This document shows positions 52,505-60,317 of a DNA stretch of 64,000 bases, one piece after another (positions within the stretch are counted from its first letter, which is position 1; each line of letters begins with the position of its first letter). Below the pieces are notes generated by a model. It worked only from the letters and a program-made list of their open reading frames with translations. It was not told where the DNA came from and did not search any database. A program made the translations under genes and the position numbers. This DNA comes from Brenneria populi. Its GTDB lineage: Bacteria; Pseudomonadota; Gammaproteobacteria; Enterobacterales; Enterobacteriaceae. The stretch covers positions 172,348 to 236,347 of the forward strand of contig NZ_JAYWTM010000009.1 in the NCBI RefSeq assembly GCF_036016195.1, read 5' to 3'.

Positions 52505-53548
52505 TTAAAGCCGGTTTCGGGCGTAATTTAGCGGCGCGGTGCTGTCGCGGATGACCAGTTCGCTGGCCAGCAGGCGAGAGCCGCTATGCACCCGATGTCC
52601 GTGCAGCCGCTCTAACAGCAGCAGCATCGCTTCGCGCCCGAGCTGGTAACGCGGCTGCGCCACCGTGGTTAACGGCGGCGAACAGTATCGCGCCTGCACG
52701 ATATCATCAAAACCGACGATAGATATATCGCGCGGTATATCCAACCCCATTTTTTTTGCCTGCGAAAGCACGCCGATCGCCATGATATCGCTATGGCAGA
52801 AAATCGCGCTGGGGGGCAGAGGGTGTTTCATCAGGGCGATCAGGCCGTTTACCCCGGTTTCATAGCTAAAGTCGCCGCGAATAATATATTGGTTATCGAC
52901 GGTGACGCCACTGCGGCGCAGCGCCTGAATATAGCCCTGCAGGCGATATTGGCTCAGGTGCATATGCTCGGGGCCGGCAATGCAGGCGATGCGCTGATGG
53001 CCGAGCTGCTGCAAATAGTGTACCGCCTCAAAGGAGGCGGTCAGGTTATCAATGTGCACGGCCGGTAATTCCAATTCCGGCGCGAACTCGTTGACCATGA
53101 TTATCGGCGGCAGGCTGCGCTGCTCTTCTTTGCTTGCATCAAACGGCAGATTCGAACCGAGAAGCAGCATGCCGTCGATCTGCTTGGTAATGATCAAATC
53201 GACGAAGGTTTTCTCTCTCTGGTGCTGATGGGCGCAATCGCCGATCAGCACTAGATAGCCATGTTCAGCCGCGGTTTCTTCGATTCCCCGAAAAATATCG
53301 GAAAAAAAAGGATCGCAGATATCGGGAACGATAGCCAGGATGGTGCGCGACTCATTGCGTTTCTGATTGCGGGCGGAGGCGTGGGGAGAATATCCGACAG
53401 CGATGACCGCCTGTTCGATTTTTTGTCGTGTTGTCGCGGACACTTTTTCCGGATTCATCAACGCGCGGGATACGGTGGCCGTCGATACGCCGGCCTTATC
53501 CGCTACGTCTTTCATCGTCGCTGTGGTGATGCCTTTCTTCTGCTCCAA
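52505..53548 (-). CDS. cytR: Nucleoside-responsive LacI-family repressor CytR
   Basis: Repressor of 347 residues. LacI-type helix-turn-helix TMKDVADKAGVSTATVSRAL at residues 11 to 30, hinge to about residue 60, then a periplasmic-binding-protein-like effector domain. In E. coli cytidine is the inducer and CytR works as an anti-activator with CRP at nucleoside genes and at rpoH. Order ftsN-cytR-priA matches E. coli. Confidence 0.95.
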   Translation of the reverse strand: MEQKKGITTATMKDVADKAGVSTATVSRALMNPEKVSATTRQKIEQAVIAVGYSPHASARNQKRNESRTILAIVPDICDPFFSDIFRGIEETAAEHGYLVLIGDCAHQHQREKTFVDLIITKQIDGMLLLGSNLPFDASKEEQRSLPPIIMVNEFAPELELPAVHIDNLTASFEAVHYLQQLGHQRIACIAGPEHMHLSQYRLQGYIQALRRSGVTVDNQYIIRGDFSYETGVNGLIALMKHPLPPSAIFCHSDIMAIGVLSQAKKMGLDIPRDISIVGFDDIVQARYCSPPLTTVAQPRYQLGREAMLLLLERLHGHRVHSGSRLLASELVIRDSTAPLNYARNRL

Positions 53549-53678
53549 CGCTATTCTCCTTGCGTCAGTCTGAACCGGCGCTATCGGCCAAGGGCGTTTG
53601 CAACCTTCAGACTGTGGTTACAGACAGTCATTATCAATGACAAGTATTGCGTTTAATGACAAACCGGCGCGATGAGCG

Positions 53679-53748
53679 CGAGATACCCGAGGCGACCGCG
53701 GGGGGATGCGTCCCTACGAACCTCCCCGTGTTTCCCCCGACAAAAACG
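53679..53748 (+). repeat. Dispersed structured repeat, copy B
   Basis: Shares five ordered blocks (CGAGATAC, GGCGACC, GCGTCCCTACG, AACCTCCC, GTGTTTCCCC) with copy A, which is in the opposite orientation 5.8 kb away. CGGGGGG and CCTCCCCG can pair across the conserved GCGTCCCTACG, so the hairpin is kept although the stem bases differ from copy A. Confidence 0.8.
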
Positions 53749-53809
53749 CCTGCGTTTTTGAACGCCGCTTGCGGCGGCCCGCAGGGCGAGCCTCTCCAGC
53801 GGGGCGAGT
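53749..53809 (+). repeat. ERIC-like core fragment, copy 4
   Basis: GCGTTTTTGAACGCCGCTTG (53753-53772) is identical to the centre of the element at 20714, and GCGGCCCGCAGGGCGAG follows where that copy has GGTGGCCCCACGGATGGGGCGAG. No ERIC ends are present. It is fused directly to structured repeat copy B. Confidence 0.65.
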
Positions 53810-54020
53810 AATATCTGGCCTTGTCAGCCGTCGGAAACTGTCATTATCCGCGGCAGTATTTATTGTATTGTGAGCTGCGGTTGACGCCGCCCCTCAGAAT
53901 ACTGCGTTTCACCCACAGTCTTAACAGATTGCCCGCAAATTTTGCGGCTTAATTTACATCACAAGTGTGACTGATGTCGGTTTCTGGATGCGTTTCGCAA
54001 TAACGGCGCGGCCGAACGCA

Positions 54021-56216
54021 CTAACTGTCCGTCGGGTCGACGTCCAATACCCACTTCACTTTGCGCGCCTGCGGCAGCGTGCCGATTAACGGTATCGAGG
54101 CGCTGACCAAGCGTTGCAACAGCGCCCGGGAGGGATGCTGCAGCAGCAGTTGCCAGCGAAAACGCCCTGCGCGCTTGGGCTGCAGCGCCGGCACCGGGCC
54201 GAGCAGCCAGAGAGATTCGTCCCGCAACGGACTGCTTTCCAACAGATTTTTCAACTGCTGCAGGAATAACGCCGCCTGCTGGTTATCATGATCGTCGGCG
54301 CGGAACAGAATGTGATTGGTGTAGGGCGGCAGAAAAACGCTGCGCCTCTCTTGCAGCGTTTGGCTGGCGAAGGCGTCATAGCCTTGTTGCAACAAAATTT
54401 GCAGCAGCGGGTGCTCGGGATGGTGCGTTTGCAGCACCACTTCGCCCGCTTTGCCCGCGCGTCCGGCGCGCCCCGACACCTGCGTGTAGAGCTGGGCGAA
54501 ACGTTCGGCGGCGCGGAAGTCGGCGGAAAACAGCGAACTGTCGACATCGAGCAGCGCCACCAGCGTCACGTTGGGAAAGTGATGGCCTTTGGCCAGCATT
54601 TGCGTGCCGATCAAAATGCGGGCGCCGCCTTGCCTGACCTGGGAAAGCTGCTGCTCAAGCGCCCCTTTGCGGCTGGTGGTATCGCGGTCGATGCGCGTGA
54701 TCGGCGTGTCGGGAAAGAGGGGCGCCAGCGCCTGTTCCAAACGCTCGGTCCCCATTCCGACCGGCACCAGATTGGTCGACCCGCACTGCGGACACTGATC
54801 CGGTACCGGGCGATGGCTATCGCAATGGTGGCAGCTCAGGATACGCTGCTGCTGGTGCAGCGTGTAATAGTGATCGCAGCGCGGGCATTCGGCGATCCAG
54901 CCGCATTCGTGGCACATCACCACCGGGGAGAAGCCGCGGCGGTTAAGGAATAAGATGACCTGATTATCCTGGGTCAGATGGTGCCGGATACGGGTTATCA
55001 ACGGCTGGGACAGCCCGGCGTTAAGCGGCTGCCCCTTTAAATCCAGAATGTGCTGGCTGGCTAATCGGGCGTTGCCCGGCCGTTTACTGAGTTTCAGCTG
55101 TCGATATTTGCCGATCTGCACATTGTAGAGCGTCTCCAGCGCCGGCGTGGCCGTCCCCATCACGATCGGGATACCTTCTTCCCTGGCGCGGAACACCGCC
55201 AGATCGCGCGCATGGTAGCGCCAGCCGTCCTGCTGCTTGTAGGAGCCATCGTGTTCTTCATCAATAACGATAACGCCCAGACGCGCAAATGGCGTGAACA
55301 GCGCCGAACGGGTGCCGATAACGATCGCCGCTTCGCCGCTGCGGGCGCTGAGCCAGACGGCCAGCCGCTCGCTGTCGTTTAAACCGGAGTGCAGCACCGC
55401 GACCGGGGCGTTGAAGCGTTCGCGAAAGCGCGCGATGGTCTGCGGCGTCAGGCCAATCTCGGGCACCAGCACCAGCGCCTGTTTTCCGGCGGCCAGCACG
55501 TTTTCCAATACGCTGAGGTAAACCTCGGTTTTCCCCGAACCGGTGATCCCCGCCAGCAGCCAGGCGGCGAAATGCCGATCTTCGCTGCGGATTGCCCCAA
55601 CCGCGGTGGCCTGTTCGGTGTTGAGCCGCAGCCGGTCGCCGGATACGCTGAAATCCTCGCGCCAGTCGCGAACGGCTTGCTCGGCGGCCTTTAAATCGCA
55701 CAGCCCTTTTTTACGCAGCGCCTGCAGCGCGCTTTCCGCCAGCCCGGTTTCGCCGACCTGGTGGCGATAAAGCGGCGCCTGAAGCAGGGCGGCCAGCGCC
55801 TGCTGCTGCTTGGGCGCGCGCTTGAGCGCATGCAAAGGCGTGGCTTTGCCCTGTTCGGTGGCGAACCACTGCCAAAGCGGCGCTCGATGCGCGGGTTTCC
55901 CCTGGCGCAGCAATATCGGCAGGGCGTGGAACAGCACTTCTCCGATCGGATAGTGATAGTATTCCACCGCCCAGGTTAAAATGCGCCACAGGCTGGCGGG
56001 AAACAGCGGTTCGTCGTCGAGGACCGCGTGTAGCGGTTTTAGCTGTTCGAGGGGCAGTTCGCTGGATTCGCTGATAGCGGCGATGATACCGATGGCCTTA
56101 CGGTTGCCGAAAGGCACGCTGACGCGCACGCCGGCCCGGGGCTCAACGCCCGCAGGGAGTATATAATCGAATGTACGTGCCAATGGCACGGGGAGTGCGA
56201 CCTGAGCGACAGACAT
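54021..56216 (-). CDS. priA: Primosomal replication restart helicase PriA
   Basis: 3' to 5' superfamily-2 helicase of 731 residues (E. coli 732) that recognises stalled forks and loads DnaB through PriB/DnaT. N-terminal DNA-binding domain RTFDYILPAGVEPRAGVRVSVPFG (partly). Walker A GITGSGKTEVYL near residue 224, Walker B VIVIDEEHDGSYKQQ near residue 315. Two zinc sites use the paired Cys of VMCHECGWIAECPRCDH and LSCHHCDSHRPVPDQCPQCG near residues 433 to 475. Confidence 0.97.
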   Translation of the reverse strand: MSVAQVALPVPLARTFDYILPAGVEPRAGVRVSVPFGNRKAIGIIAAISESSELPLEQLKPLHAVLDDEPLFPASLWRILTWAVEYYHYPIGEVLFHALPILLRQGKPAHRAPLWQWFATEQGKATPLHALKRAPKQQQALAALLQAPLYRHQVGETGLAESALQALRKKGLCDLKAAEQAVRDWREDFSVSGDRLRLNTEQATAVGAIRSEDRHFAAWLLAGITGSGKTEVYLSVLENVLAAGKQALVLVPEIGLTPQTIARFRERFNAPVAVLHSGLNDSERLAVWLSARSGEAAIVIGTRSALFTPFARLGVIVIDEEHDGSYKQQDGWRYHARDLAVFRAREEGIPIVMGTATPALETLYNVQIGKYRQLKLSKRPGNARLASQHILDLKGQPLNAGLSQPLITRIRHHLTQDNQVILFLNRRGFSPVVMCHECGWIAECPRCDHYYTLHQQQRILSCHHCDSHRPVPDQCPQCGSTNLVPVGMGTERLEQALAPLFPDTPITRIDRDTTSRKGALEQQLSQVRQGGARILIGTQMLAKGHHFPNVTLVALLDVDSSLFSADFRAAERFAQLYTQVSGRAGRAGKAGEVVLQTHHPEHPLLQILLQQGYDAFASQTLQERRSVFLPPYTNHILFRADDHDNQQAALFLQQLKNLLESSPLRDESLWLLGPVPALQPKRAGRFRWQLLLQHPSRALLQRLVSASIPLIGTLPQARKVKWVLDVDPTDS

Positions 56217-56474
56217 GACCTCTCCGACTGGGTTCAGAATAGGGTGATTTTAGCCAACCGCAGCATAGGCGTGGATGAATGCAAAGCGCTAGTGTACATG
56301 TTGCGCATCATAATGTGTTGATGCGATTGCATCGGGTGGCGAGTTTCTGTATGATTCGCCGCCATTATACTGCAATGTATAATGGTTGATTGACTCAACT
56401 TCTTAACTCAACTTTCGTGTGGTGTCTGGCGGAACAGGGCCGGATAGCGACACGGCCTTAACAGAGGTTTCCCC
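56217..56474 (+). promoter_or_regulatory. rpmE promoter and leader
   Basis: 258 bases between divergent priA and rpmE. A perfect 9+9 base palindrome at 56362-56385 contains a TGTATAAT extended -10 element at 56376-56383, so any protein bound there would overlap the promoter. Confidence 0.6.
56362..56385. promoter_or_regulatory. Palindrome over the rpmE -10 element
   Basis: CCATTATAC-TGCAAT-GTATAATGG: two perfect 9-base arms and a 6-base spacer. It looks like a dimeric repressor operator or a promoter with symmetrical -10 elements. It does not fit the standard Zur, Fur or NikR sites. Confidence 0.6.
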
Positions 56475-56690
56475 ATGAAACAAGGTATTCACCCGAAATA
56501 TGTCGAAGTTACTGCGACTTGCTCTTGCGGTAACGTTATCAAAACCCATTCCACCGTGGGTCACGACCTGAACCTGGACGTTTGCAGCGCTTGCCACCCG
56601 TTCTACACCGGTAAACAGCGCGTCGTTGATACCGGCGGTCGTGTTGAGCGCTTCAACAAGCGTTTCAGCGTACCGGGCACGAAAAAATAA
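56475..56690 (+). CDS. rpmE: 50S ribosomal protein L31 (zinc-binding form)
   Basis: A 71-residue L31 forming the main bridge between subunits. Cys residues at positions 16, 18, 37 and 40 (ATCSCGNV and DVCSACHPF) form the zinc site of the C+ form, which is replaced by a C- paralogue under zinc shortage in many bacteria. C-terminal QRVVDTGGRVERFNKRF is typical. AGAGG precedes the ATG. Confidence 0.98.
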   Translation: MKQGIHPKYVEVTATCSCGNVIKTHSTVGHDLNLDVCSACHPFYTGKQRVVDTGGRVERFNKRFSVPGTKK

Positions 56691-56711
56691 GTTTGTCCGC
56701 TCAGCGCTAGC

Positions 56712-56733
56712 AAAGGCACCTTCGGGTGCCTTT
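56712..56733. terminator. Terminator between rpmE and the ABC permease gene
   Basis: AAAGGCACC (56712-56720), loop TTCG, GGTGCCTTT (56725-56733): nine perfect pairs and the stable UUCG-type tetraloop. It serves rpmE and the convergent importer operon. Confidence 0.9.
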
Positions 56734-56749
56734 GTCGTTTCTGCAACGT

Positions 56750-57754
56750 CTACTGGCGCTTGATCAGCAGTCCCAGCACAAAAACGCCGCCGAGACCGGC
56801 GGTAATGATCCCGATAGGCAACTCTTGCGGCGCCAGCAACTGACGGCTGAGCACATCGCCGCCGCACATCAGAATCGCTCCCAGAATAGCCGTTAGCGGT
56901 AATAGCCGGCGATGGAGCACGCCGCTCAGCGGACGCGCCAGATGCGGCACCATCAGCCCGACAAATCCAATCACCCCGGTAAGCGCCACCAGCAGCGAGG
57001 TGGCGAAAGCGCAGCAGATAAATACTTCGATGCGCAGGCGGGAGATATTGATGCCCAGGGAGGTCGCGGTTTGTCCCCCGGCCAGTAAGGCGTCAAGCGA
57101 GCGCCAGCGAAAGGCCGCCAGCGCGAACAGCAGCAGCACGCCGGCCAACGCGAAAGGCAGGTTGTCCCAGCGGGCCAGCCCCAGCCCGCCAAGCGACCAA
57201 AAGAGAATCGAACTGGCCGCCCGCTGGTCGCCGGAAAACACCAGATAGTTGGTCAGCGCGCCAAACAGGAAGGAGATCGCCAGCCCGCAGATAATCAGGC
57301 GTTCGGCGCCGCGCGCCTGTTGCAGTAAAAAGAGGATGATAACGGCGACGGCCGACAGAATCCCGCCGCAGAACGCCGCCGTCGGCAGCGCCCAATCCCC
57401 CAGGCGTTCGCCGAAACGGGTAATGACGGCGACCGCGCCCGCCGAGGCGCCAGCGGACAGGCCGAACAGGAAAGGGTCGGCCAGATCGTTGCGGGAGACG
57501 GTTTGTAAAAACGCGCCGACCATCGCCAGCCCGGCGCCGGTCAGCGCCGCCAGCAGGCTGCGGGGAACGCGCAGCTCCAATATAATGCGCGAGATCATCG
57601 GGGATGCTTCAGTCGAAGAGAGCCCCAGCGCGCCTAATACCTGCGACGGCGGAATCGCCGTGCTGCCGGCGATGATGCCGAACAGCATTACGCCCGCCAG
57701 CGACAGCAGCGCGCACAATAGTATGAGCGCATAGCGCGACCCGGCGGGCGTCAC
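56750..57754 (-). CDS. FecCD/BtuC-family ABC transporter permease
   Basis: Type II ABC importer permease of 334 residues with about ten helices. FecCD signatures: LRVPRSLLAALTGAGLAMVGAFLQ near residue 60 (contains the conserved LPR-type region), DPFLFGLSAGASAGA near residue 93, and GFVGLMVPHLARPL near residue 265, which is the coupling segment for the ATPase. This family moves Fe-siderophores, heme or cobalamin. It is the last gene of a three-gene operon, overlapping the binding-protein gene by 4 bases. Confidence 0.92.
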   Translation of the reverse strand: MTPAGSRYALILLCALLSLAGVMLFGIIAGSTAIPPSQVLGALGLSSTEASPMISRIILELRVPRSLLAALTGAGLAMVGAFLQTVSRNDLADPFLFGLSAGASAGAVAVITRFGERLGDWALPTAAFCGGILSAVAVIILFLLQQARGAERLIICGLAISFLFGALTNYLVFSGDQRAASSILFWSLGGLGLARWDNLPFALAGVLLLFALAAFRWRSLDALLAGGQTATSLGINISRLRIEVFICCAFATSLLVALTGVIGFVGLMVPHLARPLSGVLHRRLLPLTAILGAILMCGGDVLSRQLLAPQELPIGIITAGLGGVFVLGLLIKRQ

Positions 57755-58707
57755 TTAAAGGCGTCCGGATACATGGCGCGCGCCAGTTTGGCGATCGCCG
57801 CGATATTGGCCGGCCCAGGGGTCAGCTCCGCGTATTGCAGTTTCAGGTAGCGGTGATTTTGTACCGCCGGAGTGTATTTCATCAGCGGATGCGACTCCAG
57901 GAACTGCCGTAGGGCCGCCGCGCCGCTGCCGGTTTGGTAGTCCAGCAGGATGATGAAATCGGGTTCGGCAGCGGCCACGCTTTCCCATGAGGTGGTCGCC
58001 CAACTGGTCTCCATGCCGTCCATCACATTCATGCCGCCGGCCGCTTCAATCATGGCGGTAGGCATGGCGAATTTGCCGCTGGTGAAAGGCTTATCTTCGC
58101 CGGAATCGTATAGGAACACTTTTAGTCTGGGCTGCCGGCCGATTTGCGCCTGTAGGTCGGCGATCTGTTTTTTCCAGCCGTCGACCAGCATTTGCGCCTG
58201 TTCCTGTTTGCCAAACACCCGGCCTAGCTTCAGCATATCGCCATAAAGCAGATCCATTGTGGCCCGCGGACGATTTTTGCTGGTGAACACGCAGCTTTCG
58301 CTCAGCACCAGGGTTTGAATATCATATTTTTTCAGCGTCTGCGGCGTGACTTCGCCGCCGACCTTCATGCCGTAATTCCAGCCCGCAAAGAAGAAGTCCG
58401 GATGTACCGCCAGCAGGTTTTCCAGCGTCGGATATTTCGCCGCCAGTTCGGGGATAGTTCCCTGCCGTTGGGTAAACTCAGGCGGCGCTTTGTACCAGCC
58501 GCTAATCCCCGTCAGCCCGACGATGTTTTTTTGCAGATCTAAGGCGAACGCCATTTCCGTCATATTGAGATCGTGGATCACCGCGCGCTGAGGCGCCTGG
58601 GTAAAGGTCAACGGCTGGCCGCAGCTCTCCACGGTGACCGGAAAACCGGAGGCCTGCGCCCAGGCGGATGCGAGCGCCAGTAATCCCAATAGCCTGCTTT
58701 TTTTCAT
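57751..58707 (-). CDS. BtuF/FepB-type periplasmic substrate-binding protein
   Basis: Cluster A binding protein of 318 residues from MKKSRLLGLLALASAWAQA, a Sec signal without lipobox, preceded by AGAGGA. An earlier in-frame start has no such signal. Two lobes joined by a helix are implied by HDLNMTEMAFALDLQKNIVG and LLAVHPDFFFAGWNYGMK in the first and PDFIILLDYQTGSG in the second. SESCVFTSKNRPRATMDLLY sits over the cleft. The ligand, whether ferric siderophore, corrinoid or other metal chelate, cannot be told. Confidence 0.88.
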   Translation of the reverse strand: MKKSRLLGLLALASAWAQASGFPVTVESCGQPLTFTQAPQRAVIHDLNMTEMAFALDLQKNIVGLTGISGWYKAPPEFTQRQGTIPELAAKYPTLENLLAVHPDFFFAGWNYGMKVGGEVTPQTLKKYDIQTLVLSESCVFTSKNRPRATMDLLYGDMLKLGRVFGKQEQAQMLVDGWKKQIADLQAQIGRQPRLKVFLYDSGEDKPFTSGKFAMPTAMIEAAGGMNVMDGMETSWATTSWESVAAAEPDFIILLDYQTGSGAAALRQFLESHPLMKYTPAVQNHRYLKLQYAELTPGPANIAAIAKLARAMYPDAFK

Positions 58708-58729
58708 TATGATTCCTCTGGAGTGGCGA

Positions 58730-59530
58730 TCAGATGTCGTCCGGCGCTTCAAAAATACGCAGCGGCGATCCGGTCACCGGGTGGGTAACGGTAAAACTTT
58801 CCATGCCAAAAACGCTACGAATGCAGTCTGCCGCCAGGGCGTATTCCGGCGGGCCGCAGCGCACCAGTTTGCCATGCTGCAGTACGGCCACCCGATCGGC
58901 GAAAGGCGCGACCAGCGGCAGTTCGTGCAGCACGGCCACGGCGGTGATCCCACGGTTGCGCACCAGCGTCAGCAGCTGGGAGCGGGCTAGCGGATCGAGA
59001 TGATTGGTCGGCTCATCCAGCAGCAGCAGCTGGGGCGTCTGGGCGAATGCGCGCGCCAGCGACGCGCGCTGACGCTCGCCGCCGGACAAGGTTGCCATCA
59101 GACGATGGCGCAGGGCGATCAGACCGGTATCGGTCAGGGATTGCTCGACGATGCGATGATTCTGTTCCGGCGCGTCATCTCCATGATGGGGGATGCGGCC
59201 GAGCGCGACGTACTCCTCTACCCGCAGGCGTAAATCCGGCGTGTCGTTTTGCGCCAGAATGGCGATATATTTTGCGCGTTCCCGGCGGCTGAATGCGCGA
59301 ATGGCTCTGCCGTTAAGATAAATGTTTCCCGTCACGGGATTCAGTTCGCTGGTCAGCGTGCGCAACAGCGTTGACTTGCCGCTCCCGTTGGGGCCGATAA
59401 GCGCCAGGCGTTCGCCGCGGCGGATGGTGAGTGAAATATCGTTGAGCCGGGGAGGATGGCGCGTATCCGCCGCTACCGTCACATTTTTAAGCTGCAACAG
59501 CACATCGCGGTCTTGCATGGAGAGAGTCAT
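58730..59530 (-). CDS. FecE/BtuD-type ABC transporter ATPase
   Basis: ATPase of 266 residues for the same importer. Walker A GPNGSGKST near residue 46, signature LSGGERQRASLARAF near residue 144, Walker B LLLLDEPTNHLDPLA near residue 164. MQDRDVLLQLKNV four codons in is an alternative start. It heads the operon. No TonB-dependent receptor or siderophore gene is in the window, so outer-membrane entry must be by a receptor elsewhere or a porin. Confidence 0.93.
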   Translation of the reverse strand: MTLSMQDRDVLLQLKNVTVAADTRHPPRLNDISLTIRRGERLALIGPNGSGKSTLLRTLTSELNPVTGNIYLNGRAIRAFSRRERAKYIAILAQNDTPDLRLRVEEYVALGRIPHHGDDAPEQNHRIVEQSLTDTGLIALRHRLMATLSGGERQRASLARAFAQTPQLLLLDEPTNHLDPLARSQLLTLVRNRGITAVAVLHELPLVAPFADRVAVLQHGKLVRCGPPEYALAADCIRSVFGMESFTVTHPVTGSPLRIFEAPDDI

Positions 59531-59564
59531 TATGCTGCGCTACCGTGAAATTCGCCTTATTTAT

Positions 59565-59578
59565 TATGTTATAACATA
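59565..59578. promoter_or_regulatory. Palindrome upstream of the BtuCDF-like operon
   Basis: TATGTTATAACATA is a perfect palindrome 35 bases before the ATPase start. Its arms match the ATGTTATA half of the Zur consensus, but the halves are overlapped rather than separated, so a canonical Zur box is not present. It is a good candidate operator for this transporter. Confidence 0.55.
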
Positions 59579-59768
59579 TCAATTTCAGGCGGACATAGCT
59601 AATTGATTAGGGGAATTATTATCATAACTAACGCGTGGCTTATTGATCCAGGCAGGCTTCACCGGATTTTGCCGGGAAAATAACGGCGGCGACGCGGTTT
59701 ACGTATCGCGGAAGGGAAAACGGCGGTGAAACCGTTTCCCGTCAATGCGGCGATGAACGGCGAAAGGC

Positions 59769-59790
59769 CGCCCCGGCGGTAGCCGGGGCG
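59769..59790 (-). terminator. Terminator of metJ
   Basis: CGCCCCGGC (59769-59777), loop GGTA, GCCGGGGCG (59782-59790): nine GC-rich pairs 23 bases past the metJ stop. On the minus strand it is followed by GCCTTTCG, a weak T tail. Confidence 0.7.
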
Positions 59791-59812
59791 CGTGATACAA
59801 CAGGAGCGGGAC

Positions 59813-60130
59813 TCAGTAGTCCCAGGTATCGGGATCGATCCCCATTTCGCGCATGATGATTTTGGCGGCTTCGGGGATTTCGTCACTGCGTTCTTTACGC
59901 AGATCGTCATCGTTGGGCAGCGGCTGGCCGGTGAAGGCGTGCAAGAAAGCTTCACACAGAAGTTCGCTGTTTGTTGCGTGACGCAGATTGTTCACCTGAC
60001 GTCGGGTTCGTTCGTCGGTTAGTATTTTCAATACCTTAAGAGGGATAGAAACAGTAATTTTTTTAACCTGTTCGCTCTTTTTTCCGTGTTCAGCGTAAGG
60101 GCTGACATACTCGCCGTTCCACTCAGCCAT
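59813..60130 (-). CDS. metJ: Methionine repressor MetJ
   Basis: Ribbon-helix-helix repressor of 105 residues (E. coli 105) that binds S-adenosylmethionine as corepressor and sits cooperatively on met boxes. The DNA-contacting beta strand is in KSEQVKKITVSIPLKVLKIL near residue 20. I start at MAEWNGEY; 43 in-frame residues upstream are leader. It is divergent from metB, with its operators between. Confidence 0.98.
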   Translation of the reverse strand: MAEWNGEYVSPYAEHGKKSEQVKKITVSIPLKVLKILTDERTRRQVNNLRHATNSELLCEAFLHAFTGQPLPNDDDLRKERSDEIPEAAKIIMREMGIDPDTWDY

Positions 60131-60225
60131 GGGATACCTTAAAAAATAGTCGTAATGAAGACAGCATCTGTCATGAAATACCACGATTCTAGCGGTTATT
60201 ATGCTTACGCTCAATCTATACGCAA

Positions 60226-60257
60226 AGAAGTTTAGAAGTCTAGATGTATTGACGTCC
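60226..60257. promoter_or_regulatory. Four tandem met boxes (MetJ operator)
   Basis: AGAAGTTT, AGAAGTCT, AGATGTAT and TGACGTCC lie end to end at 60226, 60234, 60242 and 60250, against the consensus AGACGTCT. Spacing is exactly 8 bases, as needed for cooperative MetJ arrays. They can control metJ and metBL together. Confidence 0.88.
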
Positions 60258-60317
60258 ATGTTAACTGGGTTTACTCTTTAACCCCTATCTTTCAGCCTTT
60301 AGCCAGGAAAAGAGCCG

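Larger units (their letters stand above)
53549..54020. other. cytR/priA intergenic region with nested repeats
   Basis: A 472-base spacer. It holds the cytR promoter on the right of the gene, then repeat copy B (53679-53748), then an ERIC-like core fragment (53749-53809). The last 200 bases before priA's stop contain ordinary AT-moderate sequence with no gene recognised. Confidence 0.55.
59531..59812. promoter_or_regulatory. Control region of the BtuCDF-like operon and metJ terminator
   Basis: 282 bases. The AT-rich right flank of the operon contains a perfect 14-base palindrome (59565-59578). The rest leads to a hairpin terminating metJ at 59769-59790. Confidence 0.55.

Noticed and set aside
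59561..59585. Canonical Zur box before the ABC operon
   Set aside because: The arms ATGTTATA and TATAACAT overlap instead of flanking a central base, so the 23-base Zur consensus is not met. Kept only as an unknown palindrome.
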